DNA from: DATDVD01 sp035290065
GTDB lineage: Bacteria > Pseudomonadota > Gammaproteobacteria > Coxiellales > Coxiellaceae
DNA length: 27,242 nt
NCBI GenBank assembly: GCA_035290065.1
Contig: DATDVD010000102.1
Location: 1 to 27,242 of the forward strand
Direction of reading: 5' to 3'
A program made the position numbers and the translations under genes. Shown here piece after piece: positions 16,063 through 23,557 of this stretch; position 1 is the first letter of the stretch, and every line of letters begins with the position of its first letter. The notes beneath the pieces are model-generated. The model did not search any database. It was not told the origin of the DNA and saw only the letters and a program-made list of their open reading frames with translations.

Positions 16063-16872
16063 TTATTGGCTACCAAATAAAATGTAAAATCCAGCGAGGA
16101 CTAAAAACACAATAAATACTCGCTCTAGCCAAAGAGTCGAAATTTTATGGGATAACCACGTGCCGAGGGGCGCAAGTAATGCCATAGGAATTCCCACCAT
16201 CAAAAACGCAGGCCAATAGATATATCCCCACGTGTTAGAAGGCAATTGATCTTGAATATGAGAGCCTGCCATTAAATATCCCCCTGTGCTCGCGAGACAA
16301 TACACGGTAGAAGCAGCCAGCGACGTGCCAATGGCTTGTCGATATTCCATAAAACGCCTCAAATAAGGAATCATAAAAAGACCAGAGGCCACCCCTGCAA
16401 TACTGCTCGCTATAGCAATCACACACGCCACACAAGGCATTTCCAGAAAAGAAGGCACTCTTAATCGTTTGGGAAATTTTCGAACAGCAGAAACAAAAGG
16501 AGGAAAAAAAGAACTCGCTATGAGTAAAACCATTAAGCCTACATACACATGCAACGAAGCAATAGGAATAAAATGTGCCATCCAAGGCCCTAACAAACCG
16601 CCTATTAAATAAAACACACTGACAATCATACAGGCTGTTTTATTAACGTATTTTTTTTTTATTTGGCTGAATGAGGCAACCGTAGAACCAATCGTAATAA
16701 TAGCCAAACAGGTTCCGATAGCAATTTTAATAGAAAAAGGAGAGTTAAATTGCGCTTGAAAAAGAAAAACCAGAACGGGCAATACGACCAGGCTTGAACC
16801 TGTTCCTAATATCCCCACTATTAACCCACCCATAATACCATCTAGAATATAAATCCAGTCTACAAAATGCAT
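16063..16872 (-). CDS. TauE/SafE (TSUP) family permease
   Basis: This 269-residue protein has about eight membrane segments in two related halves. The opening motif GGLIVGILGTGSSLVVLP (about 15-32) is the family signature. Members export sulfite or sulfonates or move related organic anions; the substrate here is unknown. AAGGA precedes the ATG, and the gene begins nine bases after the stop of the small secreted protein, so they are likely cotranscribed. A run of ten A residues lies in the coding strand at 16660-16651 (Ile71-Lys74), a possible site of polymerase slippage. Confidence 0.88.
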   Translation of the reverse strand: MHFVDWIYILDGIMGGLIVGILGTGSSLVVLPVLVFLFQAQFNSPFSIKIAIGTCLAIITIGSTVASFSQIKKKYVNKTACMIVSVFYLIGGLLGPWMAHFIPIASLHVYVGLMVLLIASSFFPPFVSAVRKFPKRLRVPSFLEMPCVACVIAIASSIAGVASGLFMIPYLRRFMEYRQAIGTSLAASTVYCLASTGGYLMAGSHIQDQLPSNTWGYIYWPAFLMVGIPMALLAPLGTWLSHKISTLWLERVFIVFLVLAGFYILFGSQ

Positions 16873-16881
16873 AACGATCCT

Positions 16882-17247
16882 TTAATGAGCGCGCGTGACA
16901 ATAACAATAGCCGTAGACCCTTCTACGTGGTAATCGCATTTAAAGGGAGAAAAAGATAGTTCATAACACCCATCATTATCCCGATTGACTTGAAACCCTC
17001 CGCGGCTACCCTCTTTTTGAGCAATCAGCAAGACGCGCAAAGGCTGGCCATCGAGGTGAACAGAATAAGATTGACCGGGTTCCAGCACGGTTGGAAAAAA
17101 AGGCGGTGGATTAGGCAATGCTTTTGCTTCTAGAAGGTCCTGGGTTTGATTATTCATGACAAGGGTTTCAATGCGAGAGCTTGCAAAAGCGAGCGAACTC
17201 ACTAACAGTATCATGCTTAGAGAAATACCTGCTTTCCATCGATTCAT
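16882..17247 (-). CDS. Small secreted protein, function unknown
   Basis: This is a 121-residue protein from the ATG at 17247. The longer frame to 17328 is rejected because its extra residues translate the 3' end of lapB out of frame and would bury the signal peptide. Residues about 1-23 form a Sec signal (basic start, then a hydrophobic stretch ending AFASS). The mature part is probably beta-rich, with two cysteines near residues 93 and 102, and no recognised catalytic motif. No Shine-Dalgarno site precedes it; an extended -10 lies seven bases upstream, so it may be translated from a leaderless transcript. It begins 31 bases after lapB and is followed by the TauE/SafE gene. Confidence 0.72.
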   Translation of the reverse strand: MNRWKAGISLSMILLVSSLAFASSRIETLVMNNQTQDLLEAKALPNPPPFFPTVLEPGQSYSVHLDGQPLRVLLIAQKEGSRGGFQVNRDNDGCYELSFSPFKCDYHVEGSTAIVIVTRAH

Positions 17248-17254
17248 GGTAACA

Positions 17255-17263
17255 AGTATACCA
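17255..17263 (-). promoter_or_regulatory. Extended -10 element just upstream of the small secreted protein
   Basis: TGGTATACT on the minus strand matches the extended -10 form TGnTATAAT with one mismatch and ends seven bases before the ATG at 17247. Transcription would start at or within two bases of the start codon. No good -35 is seen. Confidence 0.45.
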
Positions 17264-17278
17264 AGAAATAACCTTCCT

Positions 17279-18406
17279 CTAAAGGGTAAGGACAGGTATC
17301 TTTTCCTTATTTTTCCCAAAAAGAGCATGCTCTAAAGCTTCCATAGGCTTAACGGAATTCCAAGTATGACAGCTGGGACACAGCCAATACAATCGCTGCC
17401 ACGAGTAGCTGCATTGTCCACACCGATAACTCATGTGCACGTGGGTTAACGGTTGGATTAGCGCTTTTTGGATATACTCTACTACTTCTTGAATCTTTCC
17501 TTCTTCACTGATTTGGTGCTGGCGATATTTAGCAAGCGCCACAATAAAACTCATTCGGGGATAGCGACTTAAATAATATTCCAAACGCTCCACCAAACCC
17601 GCCTCGTTATTCATCGCTTTATAGCAATGCCTAAGAGGGACAATAATTTCAGTAAGATAGCTTGGATCTTGTTTTTCTACTAGCTGAAAGGCTCGAATGG
17701 CCTCTTCATAATTTTCAGCGGCCATAGCTAATTCACCGCGAATTAAACTGGATCGCACACAATTGGGATCAATAGATTGAGCCAATTTTAAATAATGATA
17801 GGCTTGGCTTAATTGATTTTGATGCCGCATTTTTTCGGTCAGTTCGCAATAATGCTGAGCAGTTACCGCATTCATCGAAATTTTCGCAATTCGTTGCAAT
17901 CGTTGCGCTATTTGAATGGCTTGTGGCCAGTCTTTTTCCTGCTGATAAATATGTAATAAATGTTTTAAATTAACAGCTGTGTTTTGGCCCATTTCAACCA
18001 GCTCTAAAAAAAGCCGCTCTGCTCGATCTAATACGCCGGCACTAAGATAATCTTGCGCCAATTCAAATAAAGCTTTCACGCGAAGCTTAGGATCTAAATT
18101 ACGCGTAACAATGTTTTGATGGATGCGTGTGGCACGATCCACCTCTCCTTTACGACGAAATAAACTACCCAATGCTAAATGGGTTTCAATAGTTTCTGTA
18201 TCTACTTTAACCAATTTTAAAAAAACATCGAGTGCTTTATCCGGTTCTTCATTAAGTAAATAATTAAGTCCAACAAAATAAGCCGAATGTAATTTAGATT
18301 CACGCTTTGACAGTTTAGCAGGTACCGTTTTCCTACCCGCTAGCCATCCAGAAGCAGCTGCGATAGGTAATAACAACAACACAAGGGAAACGGGAGAAAT
18401 TACCAT
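17279..18406 (-). CDS. lapB: LapB (YciM), lipopolysaccharide assembly regulator with TPR repeats
   Basis: This 375-residue protein is close to the 389 residues of E. coli LapB, which guides FtsH-dependent turnover of LpxC and so sets lipopolysaccharide synthesis. It has an N-terminal membrane anchor (about 3-24), a long array of tetratricopeptide helices (about 40-310) and a C-terminal rubredoxin-like metal site, CxxC (Cys329, Cys332) and CxxC (Cys343, Cys346). All four metal ligands are present. The gene overlaps lapA by seven bases. The pyrF gene that follows lapB in E. coli is absent; a small secreted protein follows instead. Confidence 0.95.
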   Translation of the reverse strand: MVISPVSLVLLLLPIAAASGWLAGRKTVPAKLSKRESKLHSAYFVGLNYLLNEEPDKALDVFLKLVKVDTETIETHLALGSLFRRKGEVDRATRIHQNIVTRNLDPKLRVKALFELAQDYLSAGVLDRAERLFLELVEMGQNTAVNLKHLLHIYQQEKDWPQAIQIAQRLQRIAKISMNAVTAQHYCELTEKMRHQNQLSQAYHYLKLAQSIDPNCVRSSLIRGELAMAAENYEEAIRAFQLVEKQDPSYLTEIIVPLRHCYKAMNNEAGLVERLEYYLSRYPRMSFIVALAKYRQHQISEEGKIQEVVEYIQKALIQPLTHVHMSYRCGQCSYSWQRLYWLCPSCHTWNSVKPMEALEHALFGKNKEKIPVLTL

Positions 18407-18678
18407 ATATTCGAGCCCTTTTCTTTCTCTTGTTTTTGAAGCTCTCGGTTTTCTTTTTTAAATCGGCGATGTTTTGATTTTAATTTTAAAATAGTGGGGG
18501 AAAGGGTCAGAATACCCAACACAAATCCTACGAAAAGAACAAGAAACAATAAAAAAGGCAAGAATATTTTTGCCGCGTGAAAATAATAATTAATTTTTAC
18601 CCATTGCGCATTGAGACTGGTAAAGCCTACGATAGCCGCAATTAAAACGAACCAAAAGATATAAAAAACGTAACGCAC
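18400..18678 (-). CDS. lapA: LapA (YciS), lipopolysaccharide assembly protein A
   Basis: This is a 92-residue protein with two membrane segments (about 5-22 and 39-64) and a charged C-terminal helix rich in Lys and Glu, as in the LapA/DUF1049 family, the partner of LapB. The start is the GTG at 18678. AAGGAG lies at 18689-18684 with five-base spacing, and the sequence from this point aligns with E. coli LapA. The longer frame from an ATG at 18756 is rejected because its extra codons translate a strong hairpin in the rpsA-lapA gap. It overlaps lapB at its end, so the two are coupled. Confidence 0.88.
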   Translation of the reverse strand: MRYVFYIFWFVLIAAIVGFTSLNAQWVKINYYFHAAKIFLPFLLFLVLFVGFVLGILTLSPTILKLKSKHRRFKKENRELQKQEKEKGSNIW

Positions 18679-18723
18679 ACTCTCTCCTTGTAAGTAATGG
18701 ACTTCCCTAATTCCCCCACTTAT

Positions 18724-18753
18724 GATTGGGCTTTGCATTAGCGAAGCCCAATC
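18724..18753. repeat. 13-bp stem hairpin between rpsA and lapA
   Basis: The arms 18724-18736 and 18741-18753 pair fully over 13 positions (one G-T) around the loop ATTA. No T-tract follows in either direction, so it is not a standard intrinsic terminator. It begins 19 bases after the rpsA stop and ends about 45 bases before the lapA start, so it may stabilise the rpsA mRNA end, attenuate read-through to lapA, or be a dispersed repeat unit. Confidence 0.8.
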
Positions 18754-18772
18754 CACATTGCTGTGTCTAATG

Positions 18773-20434
18773 TTATTTATCTTTGTCGCGTTGCTGCTTC
18801 ATTTGCTCCTTCAACAAGTCTCCTAATGTGGTATTAGAAGATATCGTTTCTTTAGGAATTTTTGGAGCTGAAAAAGTCGCTTTATGAGACACTAAGAGGT
18901 CATTGGTTTTAGGATCAATCGTCTGTATTTTGACTTTTAACTCTTCGCCCACCTTAAGCTCTTGTGTTAAATCTTCCGTGTGGTCATGACTAAACTCACC
19001 AATACGCATCACTGCCATTACGCCGTCTGCTAATTGTAAAGTAGCTTTATTTTTATCAACACCGATGACTTGTGCTTTAAGCACAGCGTCTCGGTCTAAG
19101 CCTTCAACAAATTTAGCCATTGGATTTTCTTCCAATTGCTTAATGCCTAAGGAAATACGCTCCCGTTCCGGATCCATCGCAAGAATTATCGCTTCGATTT
19201 CATCGCCTTTCTTGTATTGACGTACGGATTCTTCTCCCGTATGAGTCCATGAAAGATCGGATAAATGAATCAAACCATCAATTTCCCCTTCCAATCCAAT
19301 AAACACACCAAAATCCGTAATGGAGCGAATAACGCCCCGAACTTTTTCACCCGTTTTGTGAGTTTTAGCAAAATCTTCCCATGGATTGGCTTTGCACTGT
19401 TTGATGCCTAATGAAATTCGACGGCGCTCTTCATTAATATCCAATACCATGACTTCCACTTCATCACCCAATTTGACAATTTTGCCCGGGTGAATGTTTT
19501 TATTGGTCCAATCCATTTCAGACATATGAACTAATCCTTCCACGCCATCTTCGATTTCTACGAAGCAACCATAATCCGTCACATTGGTTACTTTACCGAA
19601 TATACGAGATCCAGCAGGGTATCGTTTCTCAATATCGCGCCATGGATCATCACCTAATTGCTTGATGCCTAACGATACGCGATTTTTCTCACGATCAAAC
19701 TTTAAAATCATAACGCAAACTTCATCCCCTACCGATAACATATCGCTGGGATGATTAATGCGTTTCCAGGCCATATCGGTGATGTGCAACAACCCATCCA
19801 CTCCACCTAAATCAATAAACGCACCGTAATCGGTAATATTTTTTACTACACCGGCTATTTCTTGCCCTTCGGTTAATTCTTCCAGTTTCGCTTGACGCTC
19901 AGCAGAAGTACCCTCGGACATAACGGCACGACGAGAAACCACAATATTGTTGCGGCCTTTATCCATTTTAATAATTTTGAAATCTAATTCTTTACCTTCT
20001 AAATAACCGGGATCCCGAACGGGTTTTAAATCCACCAAAGAACCCGGTAGGAAAGCTTGCAGACCTTGAACATCAACGGTGAAACCACCTTTTACTCGTT
20101 CAGTAATAGTACCTAAAACTGTTTTATTGGCTTTATGTAAATCCTCTAAGACATACCACACTTTAGCCCGTTTCGCTTTTTCACGAGACAAACGCGTTTC
20201 ACCAAAACCATTTTCTAAACTTTCTACGACCACTTCCACGATATCGCCTTCACTCGGCATCTCGTCTTTAAATTCGTCAGCGGCAATAATGGCGTCGGAT
20301 TTAAGGCCTGCATTGAGAACGATATGTTCCGGTGTCACTTCGACCACCGTCGCTCGAATCATAGAGCCTGGAGCCACATCAATTTGTTTAGCGGTTTGTT
20401 CAAATAACTCTGCAAATGTTTCAAGTCTACTCAT
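18773..20434 (-). CDS. rpsA: 30S ribosomal protein S1
   Basis: This 553-residue protein (E. coli 557) has six S1 RNA-binding domains, at about 20-88, 105-172, 190-258, 277-345, 364-432 and 450-520. S1 brings mRNA to the 30S subunit and unfolds leader structure. Repeats three to six show the conserved YGAFID/YGCFVE/FGVFIG strand and the GLxHxSD/M segment, and each ends in RISLGIKQ or a close variant. The ribosome site is weak (GGA about ten bases before the ATG), which is usual for autoregulated rpsA. A 93-base gap to cmk probably holds its own promoter, not clearly identified. In E. coli ihfB follows; here it does not. Confidence 0.97.
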   Translation of the reverse strand: MSRLETFAELFEQTAKQIDVAPGSMIRATVVEVTPEHIVLNAGLKSDAIIAADEFKDEMPSEGDIVEVVVESLENGFGETRLSREKAKRAKVWYVLEDLHKANKTVLGTITERVKGGFTVDVQGLQAFLPGSLVDLKPVRDPGYLEGKELDFKIIKMDKGRNNIVVSRRAVMSEGTSAERQAKLEELTEGQEIAGVVKNITDYGAFIDLGGVDGLLHITDMAWKRINHPSDMLSVGDEVCVMILKFDREKNRVSLGIKQLGDDPWRDIEKRYPAGSRIFGKVTNVTDYGCFVEIEDGVEGLVHMSEMDWTNKNIHPGKIVKLGDEVEVMVLDINEERRRISLGIKQCKANPWEDFAKTHKTGEKVRGVIRSITDFGVFIGLEGEIDGLIHLSDLSWTHTGEESVRQYKKGDEIEAIILAMDPERERISLGIKQLEENPMAKFVEGLDRDAVLKAQVIGVDKNKATLQLADGVMAVMRIGEFSHDHTEDLTQELKVGEELKVKIQTIDPKTNDLLVSHKATFSAPKIPKETISSNTTLGDLLKEQMKQQRDKDK

Positions 20435-20527
20435 AAATTTTCATTCCAATAGCGCGCGAAAGGGTATCAATAACCACTATTTTAGGCCGACGGGGTTGGT
20501 GCGCGCTAAAGTCGGATTTAAACAGGG

Positions 20528-21208
20528 TTATGCCTCTATTCGTCCTTGAATAACTTGCATGACATGATGGAAGACTTCCTCAATATTCATTGAGGTGGTA
20601 TCAATTTTCAACATGTCAGGTGCTAAAGTAAGCGGTGAAACATCTCGATTTTTATCGCGATGATCCCGCGCCTCTAACTCTTCCTGAATGTCGCGCAGAC
20701 TAACACTTATGCCTTTCTTTTTCAACTGAAAATATCGGCGATTAGCCCGCTCAGCGGCACTGGCCGTTAAATAAAATTTCACCACCGCATCGGTAAAAAC
20801 CACCGTCCCCATATCACGCCCATCCGCCACTAAACCGGGCGGTTGACGAAAACGTCGCTGGCGTTTGAGTAAGGCTTCTCGAACTTCGGGAATAGCGGCT
20901 ACTTTAGAGGCTAACACGCTGATTTTTTCACTTCTAATGTCATCGGTAATAGGGATGCCTTCGCAAAAAAGGGCTGGATTATCTGGGTTAGCATCAAATC
21001 GAATATTCAAATGCTCTACAAATTTTCCCAAATGCTGAGGATTTTCTAAATTCGTATGATGGTATTCCGTAGCCCACGCCACCGTCCGATAGAGAGCCCC
21101 GCTGTCCAGATAATGCCATTCCAAAGTAGCTGCCACTTTTTGAGCAATGGTGCCCTTTCCACTGCCACTAGGGCCATCAAAGGTGATGACCGGTGTCAAA
21201 TTTTGCAT
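20528..21208 (-). CDS. cmk: Cytidylate kinase
   Basis: This is a 226-residue cytoplasmic kinase that phosphorylates CMP and dCMP with ATP. The P-loop GPSGSGKGT is at 12-20, the CMP-binding DGRDMGT at 129-135, and the LID region RDHRDKNRDVSPL at 181-193 carries the expected arginines. Length is normal (E. coli 227). The ATG at 21208 lies 32 bases inside the end of aroA and is preceded by AAGGAA with seven-base spacing, so the overlap is well supported. It is translated from the gyrA-serC-aroA-cmk unit. Confidence 0.96.
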   Translation of the reverse strand: MQNLTPVITFDGPSGSGKGTIAQKVAATLEWHYLDSGALYRTVAWATEYHHTNLENPQHLGKFVEHLNIRFDANPDNPALFCEGIPITDDIRSEKISVLASKVAAIPEVREALLKRQRRFRQPPGLVADGRDMGTVVFTDAVVKFYLTASAAERANRRYFQLKKKGISVSLRDIQEELEARDHRDKNRDVSPLTLAPDMLKIDTTSMNIEEVFHHVMQVIQGRIEA

Positions 21209-22466
21209 GTATAGATTCCTTGAGAAGTTGAATATTCAATCCCACTTGATTGGCTTGTTCCTTAAAGTTAGGAAAGGAAGTTTCCACATTAGCACAATCT
21301 TGGAGGGTTATCGAGCCTTTGGCCACGGCGCCTGCTATGGCAAATGCCATAGCAATCCGGTGATCTCCCCCACTATTTACCACCCCTGCTTGAAACGTTC
21401 CCCCTTCGATCATTAATCCATCCGAAAATTCTTCTACCCGAATGCCTACTTGCTGCAATCCCTGCACCATGCCCCGGATACGATCCGACTCTTTATATCG
21501 CAATTCTTGAGCACCCCGTATTCGGGTAACCCCTTTTGCACACGCAGCTGCTATGCTGAGAATAGGAAGCTCATCAACTAACCCTGCTATTTCCAAAGGA
21601 TGGATATCAGTACCATATAAAACAGGGGTATAATGAACCTCAATGTCTCCGATTGGCTCGTAGGTGGAATAGTTTTGTATAACATTAATATTTCCTCCCA
21701 TCCGTTTGATAATATTTAAAAGTCCTATCCTAAAAGGATTTAACCCTACATTGCGCACACACAGCGCAGAACGGGGGGTGATAAGCGCCGCCACGATAAA
21801 AAATGCAGCCGATGAAAAATCCCCCGGAATTAAAAATTCCCCCCCTTGTCGAATGCCCGCTGTTAATAAACGTTCGGTGTGATCTCGAGTAGGAATAGGC
21901 TCCCTAACTTCTGTCTTCCCCTTCGCATATAAACTTGCCAATAAAATGGCTGATTTTACTTGCGCGCTTGCAATAGGCAGGGAATACCGAATACCTTTTA
22001 ACTCTTTTACCGGCCGAATATCGAGCGGCGGATAGCCTGTGATATCCGCCCCCATGGCCTGCAGCGGTGTCATGACGCGTTGCATAGGTCGCTTACGCAA
22101 AGACTCATCCCCCGTCAGGCTTGAGAAAAATGACTGGGCCGCTAACAACCCTGCCAAAAGCCGCATAGTGGTTCCCGAATTACCACAATCAATAGGATCC
22201 TTAGGGGCTTTTAAACCATAAAGCCCTACTCCTTTTATATGGAGGTTGTGTTGGGGGGTTTGCTCAATGCTAACGCCCATAGCCCGCATGGCAGAGAACG
22301 TTGCCCACGTATCTTGGCTCAATAAAGGATGGATAAAGAGACTCTCTTTCTCGGCAATCGAACCTAACAAGATCGCTCGGTGGGTAATAGATTTATCACC
22401 CGGCGGATAAAAAACACCGGTTATTTTTTCACTGGGAAAAGAAATATAATGGATAGGAATCGCCAT
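21177..22466 (-). CDS. aroA: 3-phosphoshikimate 1-carboxyvinyltransferase (EPSP synthase), class II type
   Basis: This 429-residue enzyme joins shikimate 3-phosphate and PEP in the chorismate pathway. It has PGDKSITHR (22-30), GNSGTTMR (95-102), GDESLRKRPM (119-128), SAQVKS (167-172), the catalytic Asp-Glu pair DELP (298-301) and KESDR (325-329). GDKS and GDxSLxxRPM, rather than GSKS and GEPRMxxRP, place it in class II, like Coxiella AroA. Class II enzymes are generally less sensitive to glyphosate; that is family knowledge, not a test. The stretch between HTERLL (196-201) and IPGD (213-216) is only 11 residues, about 17 shorter than in Coxiella as I recall it. The gene starts 11 bases after serC and overlaps cmk by 32 bases. 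Confidence 0.95.
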   Translation of the reverse strand: MAIPIHYISFPSEKITGVFYPPGDKSITHRAILLGSIAEKESLFIHPLLSQDTWATFSAMRAMGVSIEQTPQHNLHIKGVGLYGLKAPKDPIDCGNSGTTMRLLAGLLAAQSFFSSLTGDESLRKRPMQRVMTPLQAMGADITGYPPLDIRPVKELKGIRYSLPIASAQVKSAILLASLYAKGKTEVREPIPTRDHTERLLTAGIRQGGEFLIPGDFSSAAFFIVAALITPRSALCVRNVGLNPFRIGLLNIIKRMGGNINVIQNYSTYEPIGDIEVHYTPVLYGTDIHPLEIAGLVDELPILSIAAACAKGVTRIRGAQELRYKESDRIRGMVQGLQQVGIRVEEFSDGLMIEGGTFQAGVVNSGGDHRIAMAFAIAGAVAKGSITLQDCANVETSFPNFKEQANQVGLNIQLLKESIHAKFDTGHHL

Positions 22467-22477
22467 TTAAGAGTTAT

Positions 22478-23557
22478 TTATACAGTGGATTCAAAATTTT
22501 TCATAAATTCTACTAATGCATCCACACCAGCTTCCGGCATTGCATTGTAAATGGACGCACGGATACCCCCCACTTCCCGGTGGCCTTTTAAATTGGCCAG
22601 GCCTACTTTTTTAGCCTCTTCCACAAATCGATCCGTCAATTGAGCGTCTCGTAAATGAAACACCACGTTCATACGTGAACGATATAAGGGAGTGACATCA
22701 TTGACATATAATTTTGATTGATCAATCACTTGATAAAGTTTTTGAGATTTTCGTTCAGCCAGTTTTGCCATAGTTTCTAAACCGCCTTGCGCCATCACCC
22801 ATTTTACCACCAAGCCTAACACATACCAATTAAAGGTAGGGGGGGTATGAGGCATATTTTCATTTTCAGCAAATGATTTGTAATGCAATACAGTAGGTGT
22901 TGCAGGAAGTGCCTTGTTTAATAAATCCTTACGAACAATCACTAATGTAATACCTGCAGGCCCCATATTTTTTTGCGCGCACGCATAGAGTAAGCCAAAC
23001 CGGCTAATATCCACGGGCTTCGATAAAATATTGGAAGACATGTCACAGATCAGCGGGATGTCGCCTACGGCCGGAATATCATGAAATTCTACTCCATGAA
23101 TAGTTTCATTCTCGGTGTAATGGATATAGGGAAGACGAGAATGGAGTTTCCATTCATTAACTGGGGTAAGTGTGGTAAAGCCATTCGAAGACTCATCCGT
23201 TACCCGCCATATTTTGCAATACCGTTCCGCTTCTTGAGCGGCTAAACGAGACCAGCTGCCTGTCACCGCATACCCGCCCTCGGCAGCACCCCCTAATAAA
23301 TTCATGGGAACTGCAGCAAATTGGCCCCTTCCTCCACCCGGCATAAACAGAATCGCGTAATTATCGGGAACTTGAAGAAGTTTTTTAACATCTTGGGTGA
23401 TTTCTTCTGCGATGGCTATGAATTCTTTAGAACGGTGAGACATTTCCATAACGGAATAGCCAATGCCACGCCAATCCAATAGCTCCGCTTGAACTTGTTG
23501 CAAAACGTTCTCGGGTATCGTTCCTGGGCCCGCAGAAAAATTATAGACTCGTGTCAC
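22478..23557 (-). CDS. serC: Phosphoserine aminotransferase
   Basis: This 359-residue PLP enzyme converts 3-phosphohydroxypyruvate to phosphoserine (serine synthesis) and serves a parallel step in the DXP-dependent pyridoxal phosphate route. It opens with NFSAGPGTIP (6-15). Arg42 is in SHRSKEF, GGGRGQF (74-80) lies near the phosphate site, and the PLP lysine is Lys196 in AQKNMGPAG. Length matches the family (about 360). The start is a GTG at 23557 with GGGAG seven bases upstream, and it lies 17 bases inside the end of gyrA. It is followed directly by aroA; pheA, hisC and tyrA, found here in Pseudomonas, are missing. Confidence 0.96.
   Translation of the reverse strand: MTRVYNFSAGPGTIPENVLQQVQAELLDWRGIGYSVMEMSHRSKEFIAIAEEITQDVKKLLQVPDNYAILFMPGGGRGQFAAVPMNLLGGAAEGGYAVTGSWSRLAAQEAERYCKIWRVTDESSNGFTTLTPVNEWKLHSRLPYIHYTENETIHGVEFHDIPAVGDIPLICDMSSNILSKPVDISRFGLLYACAQKNMGPAGITLVIVRKDLLNKALPATPTVLHYKSFAENENMPHTPPTFNWYVLGLVVKWVMAQGGLETMAKLAERKSQKLYQVIDQSKLYVNDVTPLYRSRMNVVFHLRDAQLTDRFVEEAKKVGLANLKGHREVGGIRASIYNAMPEAGVDALVEFMKNFESTV

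Noticed and set aside
18679..18756. A 26-codon N-terminal extension of LapA
   Set aside because: It translates the intergenic hairpin, and a Shine-Dalgarno site with family alignment supports the GTG at 18678.
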